A model generated the notes under the pieces. The model saw only the letters and a list, made by a program, of their open reading frames with translations. It was not told the origin of the DNA and did no database searches. DNA of 64,000 nt from Spirochaetales bacterium (GTDB lineage Bacteria > Spirochaetota > Leptospiria > Leptospirales > Leptonemataceae): the NCBI GenBank assembly GCA_024233935.1, contig JACKOY010000021.1, positions 1-64,000 of the forward strand, in the 5' to 3' direction. How positions within the stretch are numbered: position 1 is the stretch's first letter; the number at the start of each line of letters is the position of its first letter. This document shows, piece by piece, positions 15,214 to 24,450 of the stretch. A program made the position numbers and the translations under genes.

Positions 15214-17646
15214 TCAGAGTTTGCGGGCGACTTCTTTGACTTCGAAGGCTTCGAGTTGATCGCCTACCTGGATATCGTTGAAGCCTTCCAGTGAGATGCC
15301 GCACTCAAAACCTTCCGCGACTTCTTGAACATCATCCTTGTGTCGTCGCAGCGCCTTGAACGTGCCGGTATGCAGAACAACGCTGTCGCGGATAACCCGG
15401 ACCTGCTGGTTTCGGCGAATTTTCCCGGAAGTGACCATACAACCGGCCACGTTTCCAATGCGCGAGATCTTGAAAACCTCGCGAATCTCGGCCCGGCCGG
15501 TAATCTCTTCCACTTTGTCCGGCTCGAGCATGCCTTCCATGGCCTGGTGAACATCTCGCATAACATCGTAGATGATGCTGTAGTACTTGATATCGACGTG
15601 TTCCTGCTCCGCCAGATCGGCTGCCCTCGGCGTCGCGCGCACCTGAAAGCCAATCACGATCGCATCGGAAGCCGAAGCGAGATTCACATCGGATTCGCTG
15701 ATAGCGCCGGTGGCGCCGTGTACGACCCGGACCTTGACGTCCTCGGTGGAAATCTTTTCCAGACCGTCCCGAATGGCTTCGACCGAGCCCTGCACGTCGG
15801 CTTTGATGATAAGTTTGATCTCTTTGTGATCCGACATCCAGCTCTTGAGGTCGCCCAGGCTGGGGTGCGTGCGAAGAGCAGATTCGGTGATCTGTTTGTA
15901 GTGCTGGCGCTTGTCTGCGACCTCACGGCCGTATTTTTCGTTTTCAACGGAGGTGAACGGATCGCCCGCTTCGGGCACGCCATCGATACCGCTGATCTCG
16001 ACCGGCATGGATGGACCGGCTTCCTGGATGCGTCGGCCCAGGTCATCAAACATCGCGCGCACACGCCCCGAAAACACGCCCACAACATAGGGATCGCCAT
16101 CGTGTAGTGTGCCCTTCTGAATAAGAACCGTTGCAACCGGCCCTTTTCCGGCGTCAATGCGCGCCTCAACTACCCGACCGACCGCACGCATGGCCGGATT
16201 CGCTTTCAGGTCGAGCAGGTCAGCCTGCAAAAGAATCATTTCGAGCAAGTGATCAATGCCAATGTTCTGCTTTGCAGAAATCTCACAAAAAACGGTATCA
16301 CCACCCATGTCCTCGGCCTGCAGGCCATGGCCGGCCAGTTCGCTTTTTACGCGCGGCACATCGGCGGTGGGCAGGTCGACTTTGTTGACTGCCACGATGA
16401 TGGGCACCCCGGCCTCTTTTGCATGGGTAATTGCTTCAATGGTCTGGGTCTTCACGCCGTCGTCGGCGGCAACGACAAGCACCACGATGTCCGTCACGGC
16501 AGCACCCCGGGCGCGCATGGCGGTGAAGGCCTCGTGACCGGGAGTGTCCAGAAAGGTGATCGCACCCTGGGCCATTTTGACCTGGTAGGCGCCAATGTGC
16601 TGCGTGATCGCCCCGGCTTCCCCGGCAATGACGTTGGTCTTGCGAATGGTATCCAGCAGGCGGGTCTTACCGTGGTCTACGTGACCCATGATGGTCACAA
16701 CGGGCGGGCGCTTCATGCGCTCGGCTTCCGCATCGTCTTCTTCTTTAATAACGGTTTCGTCGTAGAGCGAGACGACCTTCACCTGGCAATTGTATTCGGC
16801 CGCCACCAGCGTTGCCGTTTCCGCGTCGATGGTCTTGTTGATCGTGACCATCTCGCCCATCTTCATGAGCTTGCCGATGATCTCGCTCGGCTTCAGGTTC
16901 AGCTTACGCGCCAGGTCACCGACCTGGATGGATTCCATAATTTCGATTTCTTTGGGCACCGCGCTGACAGCGGCCTGCCGTTTCTTCTCCGGGCTGCGAA
17001 AGAACTTCTGGTTCTCGGCTTTCTTGCCCTCTTCCCGCCGACCGTACTGGCCCCCGGGTCCGCCACCGCCGCGCGGTCCTCCGCCGCCGGCCGCAGGTCC
17101 ACTACCCGGACCACCTGCACCACGTGCAGCGCCCCCACCGCGCGGCCCCGTTACGGAGCTGCGACGGGTAGGAGTTACCCCTTCTGCAATCGCCTGATCG
17201 AACGGAGTAGCGGAACCAAGGGGCGAACGCCCTCCGGGACCCGAGCGTCGTTGCCGGCTGTCGGTACCGGGTCGCGGGGCCTGGCCTCGCAGAGCCGAAC
17301 TGATGGGCCCCCGCCGGGGCTCCTGTCCCTGCCCCTGCTGGGGCGGTCCACCGCGCCCGCCACCGCCAGGACCGCCATGGGGACGACGTGGCGGGCGACC
17401 GCCACTTTGCCCCTGACCGCCGGATCCACTGCGCGGCGGACCACCGGGTCCGCTCCTCGCGCCTGGAGGGCCAGAACGTTGGGCAGGGCGCGGCGAATCG
17501 CTCCGAAAATGTTCGGAGATATCGCGTTTGCGAGTCTCGGGCTTCTTCTTGATAACCAGTTTCTTCTTCGGTTTGCCCGAACTGGTTCTGTTCAAGATCT
17601 GATCTTTGATCTTGCCCGCGTCCTGTTTTTTGCGCTCTTCTGCCAT
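15214..17646 (-). CDS. infB: Translation initiation factor IF-2
   Basis: IF-2 is the GTPase that places initiator tRNA on the 30S subunit and promotes subunit joining. ATG 17646 (MAEERKKQDAGKIKDQIL) gives 810 residues; the frame runs to 17694 without a better site. Residues about 30-230 are a low-complexity Arg/Gly/Pro-rich region. An IF2_N motif follows (VGDLARKLNLKPSEIIGKLMKMG). The G domain begins near residue 319 with GHVDHGKTRLLD, then DTPGHEAFTAMRARGA, NKVDLP and SAKQN. Domains II-IV follow to the C-terminus. It is in the rimP-nusA-infB-rbfA-truB operon. Confidence 0.97.
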   Translation of the reverse strand: MAEERKKQDAGKIKDQILNRTSSGKPKKKLVIKKKPETRKRDISEHFRSDSPRPAQRSGPPGARSGPGGPPRSGSGGQGQSGGRPPRRPHGGPGGGGRGGPPQQGQGQEPRRGPISSALRGQAPRPGTDSRQRRSGPGGRSPLGSATPFDQAIAEGVTPTRRSSVTGPRGGGAARGAGGPGSGPAAGGGGPRGGGGPGGQYGRREEGKKAENQKFFRSPEKKRQAAVSAVPKEIEIMESIQVGDLARKLNLKPSEIIGKLMKMGEMVTINKTIDAETATLVAAEYNCQVKVVSLYDETVIKEEDDAEAERMKRPPVVTIMGHVDHGKTRLLDTIRKTNVIAGEAGAITQHIGAYQVKMAQGAITFLDTPGHEAFTAMRARGAAVTDIVVLVVAADDGVKTQTIEAITHAKEAGVPIIVAVNKVDLPTADVPRVKSELAGHGLQAEDMGGDTVFCEISAKQNIGIDHLLEMILLQADLLDLKANPAMRAVGRVVEARIDAGKGPVATVLIQKGTLHDGDPYVVGVFSGRVRAMFDDLGRRIQEAGPSMPVEISGIDGVPEAGDPFTSVENEKYGREVADKRQHYKQITESALRTHPSLGDLKSWMSDHKEIKLIIKADVQGSVEAIRDGLEKISTEDVKVRVVHGATGAISESDVNLASASDAIVIGFQVRATPRAADLAEQEHVDIKYYSIIYDVMRDVHQAMEGMLEPDKVEEITGRAEIREVFKISRIGNVAGCMVTSGKIRRNQQVRVIRDSVVLHTGTFKALRRHKDDVQEVAEGFECGISLEGFNDIQVGDQLEAFEVKEVARKL

Positions 17647-17760
17647 AGTTAACCGTGCGCCGCCTGGAGCTTTGAGCACTCCACGCCGGGGCAACTGCTG
17701 TAAATCAATATTTACGAGAAAACAAGACGCGCCGAGAATTCAAATGTTCCCTGCGTTGCT

Positions 17761-19116
17761 TTATTCCTCAAAAGAAACCGATTCAGATAGAATCTTCAGT
17801 ATCTGTTTCGCCGTGTTCTTACCGATTCCCGGCAACTTCTCCAGTTCTTCCGCTTCCATCTCGATAAGATCTTCAACGCTCTCGACTCCCGCTTCCTGCA
17901 AAAGGCCCACAATGCGTCCGGTCAGCCCGGGCAATTCGCTGAGCGGCGTGTAGTCCAGTTCTTCGGCCGCCGGCGGATTGAAAAGCGCCTCGAGCTCCGC
18001 ACGCGCCTCTGGAGAACTCATATCTTCGCTGAATTGTGTTTGAGACTTAACAGTCAGGCGGTAGTTCGTGAGTTGGGAGGCCAACCTGACGTTCTGTCCG
18101 TTGTTCCCGATGGCCAGGCTGTAGGTCTCGTCGGGCACCACCACCAGTGCTTCGCGGTGATTCGGTTCCGCTCGCACTTCCAGCACCCGGGCCGGAGACA
18201 ACGCGTTTGCGATCAATTCCTCGGGTTCCTGAGAAAAATTCACAATGTCAATGCGCTCATTCCCTAATTCCCGAACGATCGATTGGATGCGCACGCCCTT
18301 GATCCCAACGCAGGCTCCAACCGGATCCACGTCGCTGCGATTCGAACGCACCAGGATTTTGGTGCGATAGCCCGGCTGCCGGGCGATATCCATGATTTCC
18401 ACAACCTCGTCGTAGATCTCAGGAATTTCCATCTCAAACAGCCGGCGCACAAATTCCGGAGTCGCGCGGGACAGAGTGATGAAGGGGCCGGGCTCCCGGG
18501 ATTTCTCCCGACGCAACTCGACCATTTTGATGATGGCTTTCACACGATCGCCGGTCCGGAATCGCTCTCCTGGGATCTGTTCCCGCCGCGGGAGAATTCC
18601 CTCAGCGCGGCCCAGATCGACGTAGATCACATCGCGGTCACGCCAGCGCAGAAAGTAGCCGTTGATCAGCTCACCTTCCTTCTTCTTGAATTCGTTGTAG
18701 ATGATTTCCCGTTCCAGCTCTTTCAGCCGCTGGAGCAATATCTGGCGTACATTCGTGGCCCCGATTCTGGAAAACTCAAAGGGGTTTTCGCGCTCTTCCA
18801 GAACGTCTCCGACCTTCGCGTCGGCCTTGATCTTACGGGCCTGCTCCACGGTGAGCTCCCGATCGGCATTCGTGACTTCTTCCACCACATGCTGGCGGTG
18901 GGTTACGAACAGCTCTGGTGCGGCCTGGTCCATGTGCACCTCGAGATCGGCCTCGAGACCGTGCTTTTTCTGGTAGGCGGTCAAAAGACTGCTGCTCACG
19001 ACTTCCAGTACTTCATCGTGATCCAGCCCCTTTTCCCGCGAGATGTCCTCAATATAATCGAAGAACGCCCGCAGATCGGGACCCTCTTTCGTCTTCTGTT
19101 TCGTAGATCTAGCCAT
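17761..19116 (-). CDS. nusA: Transcription termination/antitermination factor NusA
   Basis: NusA binds RNA polymerase and nascent RNA and modulates pausing and termination. The 451 residues show the N-terminal polymerase-binding domain (about 1-130), S1 domain (about 140-205; LINGYFLRWRDRDVIYVDLGRAEGILP), and two KH domains (about 235-360; VGACVGIKGVRIQSIVRELGNERIDIV and LAIGNNGQNVRLASQLTNY). At the end is a helix-hairpin-helix pair (about 385-450; LPGLTGRIVGLLQEAGVESVEDL, LPGIGKNTAKQIL). It has a normal ATG and follows rimP. Confidence 0.96.
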   Translation of the reverse strand: MARSTKQKTKEGPDLRAFFDYIEDISREKGLDHDEVLEVVSSSLLTAYQKKHGLEADLEVHMDQAAPELFVTHRQHVVEEVTNADRELTVEQARKIKADAKVGDVLEERENPFEFSRIGATNVRQILLQRLKELEREIIYNEFKKKEGELINGYFLRWRDRDVIYVDLGRAEGILPRREQIPGERFRTGDRVKAIIKMVELRREKSREPGPFITLSRATPEFVRRLFEMEIPEIYDEVVEIMDIARQPGYRTKILVRSNRSDVDPVGACVGIKGVRIQSIVRELGNERIDIVNFSQEPEELIANALSPARVLEVRAEPNHREALVVVPDETYSLAIGNNGQNVRLASQLTNYRLTVKSQTQFSEDMSSPEARAELEALFNPPAAEELDYTPLSELPGLTGRIVGLLQEAGVESVEDLIEMEAEELEKLPGIGKNTAKQILKILSESVSFEE

Positions 19117-19179
19117 AGCTTATCTCCGGTTGCCGCGATTTTTAAGAGCAACCTGCTCGTTTATCGGCTCGCGCCCGCA

Positions 19180-19728
19180 CTAAAAGTCCAGATACAGGTT
19201 GGCGCGAATCATTTCGCCCAGCGGAAGGCGAATCTCCCGCCCGTTCTGTTTCTTCTCTCCCTTGCTCCTCCGTTTTCGCTTCGGCGTATACGGCTCAAAG
19301 CTCGCCTCGCCCGCGTCGTTCCCTATACCTTGAAAAACTACTAAATCAGAGCGATCCTTGCCTTCAGAATCGCGATAGCGGAGCTTCAGCGGCAACCCGC
19401 GAAATCGCTCCAAATCCTCCGGCAACCGCAACTCCCGTTCCGCGCCGGCCGAGGCCACTTCCAGGCTGTAGTTGTCCGGGGTCAGCCCTTCCGGTAGCCC
19501 TTCGGTGTCCGGACCGCCACCCCGGGCCAGCCGGTTATCCACGAGTTCCACAAAGCGCTGGCTGAAAGCCTGGCAATCTTCCAGACTTACGGCGCCGCGC
19601 TCATCCTGAAGGCCGTCCAGCTCGACTTCAAAATGGAAGCCCTGGCCGCCCGCCGGTTTTACCCGCGCCGCATAAACGCCTACGCGGTCCGTTGCCGCAC
19701 CTGCTGCAAACTCCCTCAGATCCACCAT
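19180..19728 (-). CDS. rimP: Ribosome maturation factor RimP
   Basis: RimP is needed for 30S maturation. Key signature: NYSLEVASAGAERELRLPEDLERFRGLPLKLR, plus FHFEVELDG and SLEDCQAFSQRFVELVD. The open frame starts at ATG 19770, but that ATG directly follows the U-tract of a terminator hairpin. The internal ATG 19728 (MVDLREFAAGA) fits the family start better and has GGGAG just upstream, so I prefer it, giving 182 residues. A Lys/Arg-rich insertion (TPKRKRRSKGEKKQNG) lies in the C-terminal domain. Confidence 0.9.
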   Translation of the reverse strand: MVDLREFAAGAATDRVGVYAARVKPAGGQGFHFEVELDGLQDERGAVSLEDCQAFSQRFVELVDNRLARGGGPDTEGLPEGLTPDNYSLEVASAGAERELRLPEDLERFRGLPLKLRYRDSEGKDRSDLVVFQGIGNDAGEASFEPYTPKRKRRSKGEKKQNGREIRLPLGEMIRANLYLDF

Positions 19729-19770
19729 GCTCCCGGCAAAACGCGCTGTGACCGTGTCACGCCATGCCAT

Positions 19771-19798
19771 AAAAAAAGGAGAGGGCCTTGCCCACTCC
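19771..19798 (-). terminator. Intrinsic terminator in the leader of the rimP-nusA-infB operon
   Basis: The minus strand reads GGAGTGGGCAAGGCCCTCTCC followed by seven T. The stem is GGAG/CTCC plus GGGC/GCCC with one internal mismatch and a three-base loop. It points toward rimP and ends 42 bases before my preferred rimP start. No minus-strand gene lies upstream, because the next gene (19970) is divergent, so the hairpin must act on the operon's own leader transcript. An AT-rich CATAAT (19821-19826 region) about 25 bases upstream could be a -10 element. NusA operons are known to be autoregulated at leader terminators, so attenuation is plausible. Confidence 0.7.
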
Positions 19799-19969
19799 TT
19801 CCCATGACCATGGTCCGGAGATTATGTCAAACGGTCAAGCCTTTCCCGGGCCGATGCAGGCCAAAGGCCCGCAGTCGAAACAAATCCGCGCACATCCGGC
19901 TGAAATCGCAGTGAGATCCAGGCCTGGATTGCTTGACGGCCGCCGAATTGCAGGCGCGAGGTTCAGCAA

Positions 19970-21130
19970 ATGCCAAACCGCCTCCCCGCGCGTCTGCGAA
20001 CCCTCTTGCTCTGCTTCGTCTTGTTTTCGGCCATCCAGTGCGCCAGACAGCTGGATCCCAACGTTGTGTTTTCCGTGCCGATAGCGCGGGCCCACGATCC
20101 GAACCCGGCCGAATATATCCAGATCGAAGAGGCCGGCCGCGTGCCCTACAACCTGCCGCTGCGTCCGCTGATCGTAGGCTCGGATATTCTCGTGACCGAT
20201 ACGGCCCGCTCGCTCGTGCGCGTGTATCAGGGCAGCTCCGAGGAGCCTGAGTATTTGCTGGGGGACCTGGACCCCGCCGAGGTCGGCGGCGAAGTAGAGG
20301 TGCTCCCTTTACCGGCCGGCGTGCCTGGCCTGATGGCAGTCGGTCCCGAAAACCAGCGCATATATATAGAAAGCAGGCAACCGGCTGCGACCGGACCGGA
20401 CCGGGATGCATCTGCAACCCCGCCGGTGGCACCCTACCAGCGTCCTTCTCACACCGGCAGCTACCTCAACTATCAGCCCTCGATGATCCTTCGGCTGAAT
20501 GACGACTACGAATTGATCGGCAAGCTGGGCCTTGAGGGCTACGACAGTGATCGGCCCTTCCCGCAGATATTCCGTCTGCACGCGCACGCCGACGACATGG
20601 TTTCGGTCCTTCACACCATGCCCGGTTCCGATGAGCGCGTGCTTTCCATCTATTCGGGAGGACGACTGAGACATCGCCTGCGCGGTTCGGAAGTCTACGT
20701 GCCCACGGCCGAAGACCGCCAACGCCATCATGTGGAAGTGGAAGACATTGCTCCTGGCCTTGATGCGAGCTTCGTGATCAGTTCCATCGCGATTCGCAAC
20801 CGTCAGGACTACGGCCTGGTGGCGCGGGTACTGTTGCGCACGAGTCTATCAGAGAACGGTCAGACAACCGAGATCTATCGCAACGACGATCCGGAACGGG
20901 TGTTTGCGAGCACACGGCCCGATGGTGGCTTTGTTTTGATGACCGGAGAGGAAGATGGCAGCCAGGTTCTCTTTCGTCTGTTTGGTCCCGAGGGTGAGTA
21001 TGTAAAGAACCTGCTGGTCTCTTACCCCGGACTGCTGGGCTCCTGGCGCGAAACTTTCGTAACCCTTGATGAAAAGTTTTTCTCAACCCGGTTGTTCCTG
21101 GGCCGCTTTGAACTCTATGAATGGAAATGA
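19970..21130 (+). CDS. Lipoprotein, unknown function
   Basis: The 386-residue protein begins MPNRLPARLRTLLLCFVLFSAIQC, a lipoprotein signal with lipobox AIQC. The mature sequence is beta-rich with repeated blade-like segments (IVGSDILVTDTARSLVRVYQG, SMILRLNDDYELIGKLGLEGYD, VSVLHTMPGSDERVLSIYSGG, FVLMTGEEDGSQVLFRLFGPEGEYVKNL), which suggests a beta-propeller of NHL/WD type. It is divergent from rimP and overlaps nnrD/nnrE by 14 bases, so the two are coupled. Its function is unknown. Confidence 0.7.
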   Translation: MPNRLPARLRTLLLCFVLFSAIQCARQLDPNVVFSVPIARAHDPNPAEYIQIEEAGRVPYNLPLRPLIVGSDILVTDTARSLVRVYQGSSEEPEYLLGDLDPAEVGGEVEVLPLPAGVPGLMAVGPENQRIYIESRQPAATGPDRDASATPPVAPYQRPSHTGSYLNYQPSMILRLNDDYELIGKLGLEGYDSDRPFPQIFRLHAHADDMVSVLHTMPGSDERVLSIYSGGRLRHRLRGSEVYVPTAEDRQRHHVEVEDIAPGLDASFVISSIAIRNRQDYGLVARVLLRTSLSENGQTTEIYRNDDPERVFASTRPDGGFVLMTGEEDGSQVLFRLFGPEGEYVKNLLVSYPGLLGSWRETFVTLDEKFFSTRLFLGRFELYEWK

Positions 21131-22652
21131 GCAAGCGCTCTATCTGTACGCAGAGTGCGCCCGCCTGGACAAAGAAAGCCAGGAGGTCGGCCTTTCGGAA
21201 ATGCAATTGATGGGCCAGGCGGCCCTCGCTTCATATTACGCGCTCGCCCGGCGAATCAGCCCCGGATTACGGCATCGAATTCACATGCTTTGCGGGCCGG
21301 GCAACAACGGCGGCGATGGACTCGCTCTGGCCGGCCATCTGCTCGGCGCCGGCTACCCGGCGCAACAGATCCAGGTGTATCAGAGCCGGCCCGCCGAAAA
21401 ACCCGCGGCGTGCTTTTACCAGGAGCGTCTGGACGCCCTGGGCCTGGAGCGGCGGGACCTGGGGGCTTTTGAAGACGACCCGCGAGTTTCGGAGGGTGAT
21501 GTTGTCGTTGAGGCTTTGCTCGGGACCGGCCAGACCGAGGCGCCGCGTGGTTCGATTGCGGGAGCGCTAAAAACCCTACACCGCCTTCAGGATCGCTATG
21601 CCAGGACACTGAGCCTGGTCAGCCTCGACCTGCCGGCGGGATTGGGAGAAGACCGGCCGGTGGTCTTTGGAGAAGAGCTTCCCCTGCCCGATGAAATCCA
21701 TTGCTATGGAGTCGCCAGGCTTGCGCTCGCCCTGAACGCTTCGCTCCGGGCGGCAAAAACATTGATCTTGCCAATGGGCTTTGACCCGGCGGTGCTCGCT
21801 TCCCTGCCCCCCACGGCCCGCTTCTATGCGGATCAGTTTGATGGGCAAGACTTCCTGCGCGGCCAGCTGGACCACAAGTACCGGGCGGGACACGCAATGG
21901 TTCTGGGCGGGTCGGAAGGCATGGAAGGTGCCCTGCTGCTTGCCACGGACTCTTTTTTTGCGGCCGGAGGCGGTATCGTGCATGCGTTTGTTCCCGATCC
22001 AAAGAGCGCTTCGGCGATTGTGGCCGCGCGCCCGGCCCTCATGTGCCGTGGTTTTGAAGACTTCGAAGCGACCTGCTCGGAAATTCGACCGCCGGCCGCG
22101 GTGCTCATCGGACCGGGATTGCGGGCTGCCGATCTGGAAAACATGCGTCCGGCCCTGCTGGCATACCTGGAAAAGCTGGATGGACGGGTGATACTGGATG
22201 CCGCCGCCTCAACCCTCGTGCTTCGGCCCGATTTTCCGTCCGCATTGCGGCCCCGAACAATACTCACGCCACACACCGGCGAATTCAGGACGCTCGGTGG
22301 CGAGCCGGTGGATCACGTGGCCGCCCTGCTTCGCAACCGCGACCTGGTTTTGCAATGGGGTGTTCACTGCCTGGTCAAGGACAGCGTCTCGGTGCTCTTT
22401 TCGCCGTCCGGGCAGATGGATCTGATGGGCGGTCCCTTACCGGGGCTGGCCACGGCCGGCAGTGGAGACTGTCTCGGTGGAATCCTTCTGGCGCGATTGG
22501 CCCGGGCCGGCCTCGACGCGGCGGGCGTTGCTTCTGCGATTGCCTTGCATCGGGCAGCCGCTCGCGAGAATTTGAATTCGCGCGCAGACGAACTGGCACC
22601 GGCCATCGTACGAACGCTGACCGAAACGCTCCACGACGAGCAGGAAACGTGA
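21117..22652 (+). CDS. nnrD: Bifunctional NAD(P)HX epimerase / ADP-dependent dehydratase
   Basis: The enzyme repairs hydrated NADH and NADPH. The N-terminal YjeF_N part (about 1-215) carries LSEMQLMGQAALASYY and MLCGPGNNGGDGLALAGHLL, the epimerase signature. The C-terminal part (about 235-510) is the dehydratase kinase-like fold: GHAMVLGGSEGMEGALLLA, VLIGPGLR, ILTPHTGEFRTLGG and ATAGSGDCLGGILLARL, with the catalytic Asp in GSGD. ATG 21117 overlaps the lipoprotein gene. The final TGA overlaps the GTG start of the next gene (GTGA), so the three genes form one operon. It is the E. coli-like fused form often called nnrD or nnr. Confidence 0.93.
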   Translation: MNGNEQALYLYAECARLDKESQEVGLSEMQLMGQAALASYYALARRISPGLRHRIHMLCGPGNNGGDGLALAGHLLGAGYPAQQIQVYQSRPAEKPAACFYQERLDALGLERRDLGAFEDDPRVSEGDVVVEALLGTGQTEAPRGSIAGALKTLHRLQDRYARTLSLVSLDLPAGLGEDRPVVFGEELPLPDEIHCYGVARLALALNASLRAAKTLILPMGFDPAVLASLPPTARFYADQFDGQDFLRGQLDHKYRAGHAMVLGGSEGMEGALLLATDSFFAAGGGIVHAFVPDPKSASAIVAARPALMCRGFEDFEATCSEIRPPAAVLIGPGLRAADLENMRPALLAYLEKLDGRVILDAAASTLVLRPDFPSALRPRTILTPHTGEFRTLGGEPVDHVAALLRNRDLVLQWGVHCLVKDSVSVLFSPSGQMDLMGGPLPGLATAGSGDCLGGILLARLARAGLDAAGVASAIALHRAAARENLNSRADELAPAIVRTLTETLHDEQET

Positions 22653-23176
22653 ACTACCGTTACAAGAGCCCCGAAGAATTACGCGCCGATCAAACCCGTC
22701 GTGCGGCCGCCACCCGGCGTTCCAATCGTACGGCAACGGTCATCTTTCTGGATATCGTCATCCTCACAATCGTCTTTGCGGCGGTCTACTTCGGAGGCTT
22801 CTGGCGTCCAGGACAGGAGACCCGGACCGCTGCGCCGACGCGGGACGGCGACTTTGTGCTGTGGGCATTGGTCACCGATGAATCCGGAGGCCGGTTCGAA
22901 TTTTCAGTCCAGGCCCGCAACGAATCGGGTAGCCGCCTGACCTTTCCGCCGCCGGACTACGCACGTGCCGTCGCCGAGATCGTAATGGAAGACGGCGCGC
23001 GTTTTTCGACGGACCTGCCCTTGCCGCCCCGACAGCTGGAGAGCAACGAGACCGCAGTCTTCAATGCACATATCCAGATCCAGCTCGATCGAGACAACAC
23101 GATCGAGTCCTCCCGGGTTCGGGTCGAACGACGCGACCAGGATGCGCTGGTGCTGGAAGTGAGCCCGCCCGAATAG
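22649..23176 (+). CDS. Single-pass membrane protein, unknown function
   Basis: GTG 22649 overlaps the preceding stop (GTGA) and has AGGAAAC before it, so I use it; the frame itself is open further upstream. The 175-residue product has a basic N-terminus (NYRYKSPEELRADQTRRAAATRRSNR), one helix (about 28-50; VIFLDIVILTIVFAAVYFGG) and a periplasmic beta-rich domain with FVLWALVTDESGGRFEFSVQARNESG and RVRVERRDQDALVLEV. The pattern resembles an Ig-like or FxLYD-type fold. Its function is unknown. Confidence 0.65.
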   Translation: MNYRYKSPEELRADQTRRAAATRRSNRTATVIFLDIVILTIVFAAVYFGGFWRPGQETRTAAPTRDGDFVLWALVTDESGGRFEFSVQARNESGSRLTFPPPDYARAVAEIVMEDGARFSTDLPLPPRQLESNETAVFNAHIQIQLDRDNTIESSRVRVERRDQDALVLEVSPPE

Positions 23177-23205
23177 AAACAGCGTCGGGGCTCAATTCTT
23201 GCGCG

Positions 23206-24450
23206 CTATCGACCTTCGGCGCTCAGGAAACGTTCAATGTGACCGGCGGCAACACTGGCCGGATTGCCCCGCCCCAGGGTTCGCCGCACGTGGTCCAGTT
23301 CGGCAACAATGGCATCACGATACTCGCGATCAGTCGTGATCTTCAAGAATTCTTGAAATATGTTTTCGGGCGTAACTTCGGATTGCAGAAGTTCCAGGCT
23401 GGCCTGCCGGCGCGCGAGAATATTCACAATGCCGATGAAGCGCGTACGGATCACGAGCGTACCGAACAGAAAGTTAAACCAGCCCACCCGGTACAGGAGA
23501 ATCATGGGAGTGCGAAAGTAGGCCGTCTCGAGCGTCGCCGTGCCCGAAGCCACGATGGCGACATCGCTCTCTTCCATAATTCGCAGGGTGCGACCACGAT
23601 GGTATTCTACGTCGACGTCGGCGTATTGTAGCCGAACGGATTCTATCAGCGGTTCCAGATTCTCGTCGGCGCCGGCCAGAAGAATGCGGGCCCGCGGATA
23701 GCGCTTACGAATGAGGCGGGCGGCGCCCAACATCGGCCCTAAAAGACGCGAAACCTCCGAACGGCGACTGCCCGGCAATAGCCCGACCGTAATGTCCGGC
23801 GGCCGTCTGACGACCGGCAACGGTTCCTCGCGACGCAACCGGCGCGGTATGCGACGGATCAGCGGATGGCCGATGCACTCCGCTTCCACACCTTCGGCCG
23901 CATACATATCTTTTTCAAACGGGAAGAGCGTCAACATCAGATCCACGTTCTCGCGAATCGTTTTGATGCGACTGTAGTGCCAGGCCCAGATCTGCGGGCT
24001 GACCAGGTAGATGACCCGAATACCGGCCGCCTTGAGCATACGTGCGAACCGCAGGTTAAAACCAGGATAGTCCACCAGAACGGCCGCCACAGCGCCGCGA
24101 CGCACTGCTTCTTCGAGAACCCGATCGGCCAGCGCCTTAAGCCTCCGGTACGCTTTGAAGGCTTCGATGAACCCGATGACGGTCATTTCCCGCACATGCT
24201 CCAGCAACTCGACGCCTTCGGCCGCCATGGCATCGCCGCCGGTTCCGAAAAAATCTTCGTAGCCTGCCAGCCGGAGTTCGTGCACCAGGTCGGCCGCCAA
24301 TAAATCCCCGGAATGCTCGCCGGTTATGAGCAGCAACGGCCCGGCGGCCTTCTTCAAACGAACACTGGCCCGTCGGGCGGGCCTCGATCCGGGGGTCGGG
24401 CCGGTTCGCCGCGCGCCGGTCTTCTTTTTCTTTGAGTCTCCGCTATTCAT
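23206..24450 (-). CDS. lpxB: Lipid-A-disaccharide synthase
   Basis: LpxB joins UDP-2,3-diacylglucosamine with 2,3-diacylglucosamine-1-phosphate to make the lipid A disaccharide at the inner membrane. Signature regions are LLITGEHSGDLLAADLV, FFGTGGDAMAAEGVELLEHVREMTVIGFIEAF, YPGFNLRFARMLKAAGIRVIYLVSPQIWAW, ECIGHPL, VGLLPGSRRSEV and ATLETAYFRTPMILLYRVGW. It is 414 residues, longer than the usual 380 because of a basic N-terminal extension of about 35 residues. Its start overlaps the lpxI stop by 4 bases (ATGA). Confidence 0.95.
   Translation of the reverse strand: MNSGDSKKKKTGARRTGPTPGSRPARRASVRLKKAAGPLLLITGEHSGDLLAADLVHELRLAGYEDFFGTGGDAMAAEGVELLEHVREMTVIGFIEAFKAYRRLKALADRVLEEAVRRGAVAAVLVDYPGFNLRFARMLKAAGIRVIYLVSPQIWAWHYSRIKTIRENVDLMLTLFPFEKDMYAAEGVEAECIGHPLIRRIPRRLRREEPLPVVRRPPDITVGLLPGSRRSEVSRLLGPMLGAARLIRKRYPRARILLAGADENLEPLIESVRLQYADVDVEYHRGRTLRIMEESDVAIVASGTATLETAYFRTPMILLYRVGWFNFLFGTLVIRTRFIGIVNILARRQASLELLQSEVTPENIFQEFLKITTDREYRDAIVAELDHVRRTLGRGNPASVAAGHIERFLSAEGR

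Noticed and set aside
16249..17652. 467-codon plus-strand open frame opposite infB
   Set aside because: It is antisense to conserved IF-2 sequence, with composition dictated by the G+C-rich codons of infB. The same applies to the large plus-strand frames opposite pnp (11867-12949), nusA (18283-19344) and the TonB receptor gene (40299-41531).
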